Source of the DNA: Beroe forskalii | Taxonomy: Eukaryota; Ctenophora; Nuda; Beroida; Beroidae | Length of the DNA stretch: 64,000 nt | Direction of reading: 5' to 3' | Assembly: GCA_011033025.1 (NCBI GenBank) | Contig: WFMF01000052.1 | Span: 568,396 to 632,395 of the forward strand | Part shown: positions 62,251 through 64,000 of the stretch, in pieces | Position numbering within the stretch: position 1 is the stretch's first letter | Layout of the letters: every line of letters begins with the position of its first letter | Translations under genes and position numbers: made by a program | The notes under the pieces: generated by a model | The model's input: only the letters and a program-made list of their open reading frames with translations | Databases searched by the model: none | Told to the model about the DNA's origin: nothing

Positions 62251-64000
62251 AACCGATGGCCCCCCAAAATTTTAAAAAAGGGGGGGAAACCAATGGGACA
62301 AAATCACCTTTTTCCAAAAGGCAAAAAAAAGTTGGGAAATTTTCTTTTTTGAACTTTTTTGAAAACATACTCCCCACTTTGTGTGAAAACCCTTCCCCCC
62401 ACCAAAGAAAAAGGGGAATTTTGACTATTAAACAGCCAATGAAACACTCCATCTCCCCACCACAGCCAGCCAAAACCCTTTATCTCAGAGAGAAGGACAC
62501 AGAGAACACGGTGATAGAGGAGAACATCTCCACAAAGAGTCACGTGTTCAGCACTAACAACACAGACAGCAGCACTGGTGGGGTTAAGCCTGCAGCCGAC
62601 CCTGTGTTGGACGCACCCAACGACCTTCAGGTACTTTTCATGGTCGATGAAATCGGGCTATCTCGTTTTAATGGCGATTTTAATCGAAGTTGTCGGAACA
62701 AAGGTTAGTTTGCGCCAGTATGCCGAAGTAATTCAACTGCATAATATCATCTTAATAATATGTTTCTTTAAAAATGACTCTGAACAGGTTTTTATTCCTC
62801 GTTTATTTTCAGGAGTTCCTGGACAAGGATGAAGAAGAGGATGTCCAAGAGAGCAAAGTCATGTCATTCCAGATCAAACAGCGGGAGATTGAGAATGTGC
62901 AAAGAAGGTAGATTGCCTGCTTAATTAAAGTGACTTTAGCTTTTCCCATTTCCCAAGTTATGAGTTTTCCGACGATCGCTTTTAAAATCTGATGTGTGTC
63001 AATGTCATGATTTTTTCAATATGAAAGGTATATCCCAGGTGTATCGAGATAGACTACCCTCTGCTCGCCGAGTACGACTTCAAACACGACACTGTGAACC
63101 CTAACGTCGAAATGACCCTCAAACCCACTACCGTTCTGCGGCCGTACCAAGAGAAGAGCCTCCGCAAGATGTTCGGGAACGGGCGCGCGCGCAGCGGCAT
63201 CGTGCTGCCGTGCGGCATGAATAAGACGCCTGGTTAGCAGAGACACATAGGACGAAGTGGCGAATATTGATCTGCCAATAAACTTGAGATTAAACGAGCT
63301 TTTGATAAACTTTTTTGCACGAGATTTCCAACTTTCATGAAAATTAGACTATGCCCATGGGAAATACATAAAATTAGCGTTTAAAATCCTGTGCGTTTCT
63401 GCTAGGTGGGGGTGACGACGGCGTGCACTGTGCGGAAGAAGTGTCTGGTGCTGTGCACTAGCGCTGTGGCAGTGGAGCAGTGGAAGAGTCAATTCAAGCT
63501 GTGGGCTAACATTGAGGATAGGCTCATTGTCAGGTGGGCTAACATTGAGGATAGGCTTATTGTCAGGTGGGTTAACATTGAGGATAGGCTCATTGTCAGG
63601 TGGGCTAACATTGAGGATAGGCTCATTGTCAGGTGGGCTAACATTGAGGATAGGCTCATTGTCAGGTGGGCTAACATTGAGGATAGGCTCATTGTCAGGT
63701 GGGCTAACATTGAGGATAGGCTCATTGTCAGGTGGGATAACATTGAGGATAGGCTCATTGTCAGGTGGGCTAACATTGAGGATAGGCTCATTGTGTCAGG
63801 TGGGCTAACATTGAGGATAGGCTCATTGTCAGGTGGGGCTAACATTGTGAGATAACATTGAGGAAAGGCTCATTGTCAGGTGGGCTAACATTGAGGATAG
63901 GCTCATTGTCAGGTGGGCTAACATTGAGGATAGGCTCATTGTCAGGTGGGCTAACATTGAGGATATTGTCAGGTGGGCTAACTCATTGTCAGGTGGGCTA
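62251..64000 (+). pseudogene. Second partial XPB/ERCC3 copy, truncated by window end
   Basis: A direct-orientation copy of XPB exons 3-6: 62489-62630, 62813-62907, 63039-about 63235 and from 63414. It is a few percent diverged from the first. Exon 5 has lost one Ile codon, and the Walker A GAGKT reads GMNKT, with a 1-bp insertion before the donor. Its intron 2 is degraded (homopolymer-rich 62270-62420). As shown it could not form an active ATPase. XPB exons 1-2 are absent. Confidence 0.85.
63500..64000 (+). repeat. 33-bp donor minisatellite, second XPB copy
   Basis: At least 14 units of the [17 protein letters not shown] repeat continue to the window end. The frame is open from the exon at 63406 to 63855. 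Confidence 0.95.

Overview
This is a metazoan nuclear DNA window, AT-rich, from an invertebrate or early-branching animal that I cannot place more exactly. It has intron-split animal genes (SRRM1, XPB/ERCC3, an Efg1-like rRNA-processing factor, XendoU, a PHF7/G2E3-like regulator, a rhodopsin-like GPCR), GT-AG introns of about 100 bp to 3 kb, Penelope-like and LINE retroelement debris, many short inverted-repeat elements and very many minisatellites. No bacterial-style operon or CRISPR array was seen.

Layout. 0.5-1.4 kb: intronless GHITM/TMBIM5-type gene. 2.1-8.3 kb: a 16-exon PHF7/G2E3-like gene (extended PHD, RING-like, PHD) carrying AT-hooks, a PIP-box, a C2H2 finger and a split MADF-like domain. 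8.3-12.3 kb: non-coding, with a CACGTG palindrome cluster. 12.3-17.1 kb: two small unrecognised genes around a GC-rich minisatellite. 17.1-25.4 kb: repeat-rich, with inverted-repeat elements, a Penelope-like element with GIY-YIG nuclease, a LINE fragment and two hammerhead-like ribozymes. 25.9-27.1 kb: XendoU. 28.7-39.8 kb: SRRM1, with a 2.6 kb foldback element in intron 2 and a 2.1 kb minisatellite in intron 4. 40.5-47.4 kb: Efg1-like gene with a GPCR gene nested in intron 4. 48.1-52.2 kb: XPB from the N-terminus to just after the DEVH box. 52.6-59.45 kb: an inverted partial copy of SRRM1 (middle exons and its minisatellite). 59.5-61.4 kb: a 1.87 kb inverted-repeat element filled with its own satellite. 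62.3-64 kb: a second, direct, partial XPB copy running off the window.

Main observation. Many minisatellites here are built from, or sit directly against, gene-structure boundaries. The SRRM1 array and one XPB array repeat an exon end plus its 5' splice site. Another XPB array and a 15.3 kb array repeat a 3' splice site plus exon start. Two genes have their last codons and stop codon tandemly repeated, and XPB has a short repeat up to its ATG. The XPB donor array has a 33-bp unit that stays open as an 11-residue repeat, so donor choice could add residues in frame.

A second theme is a 16-18 nt motif just 5' of the ATG of GHITM and of SRRM1. It recurs inside two longer 39-nt copies, one of them directly upstream of a hammerhead-like ribozyme. 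It looks like a spliced-leader relic or a new start-proximal element.

Caution: several genes carry 1-2 bp frameshifts in short runs, and the borders of the SRRM1/XPB duplications are low-complexity. Assembly error or unresolved haplotypes must be excluded before the duplications are treated as real.
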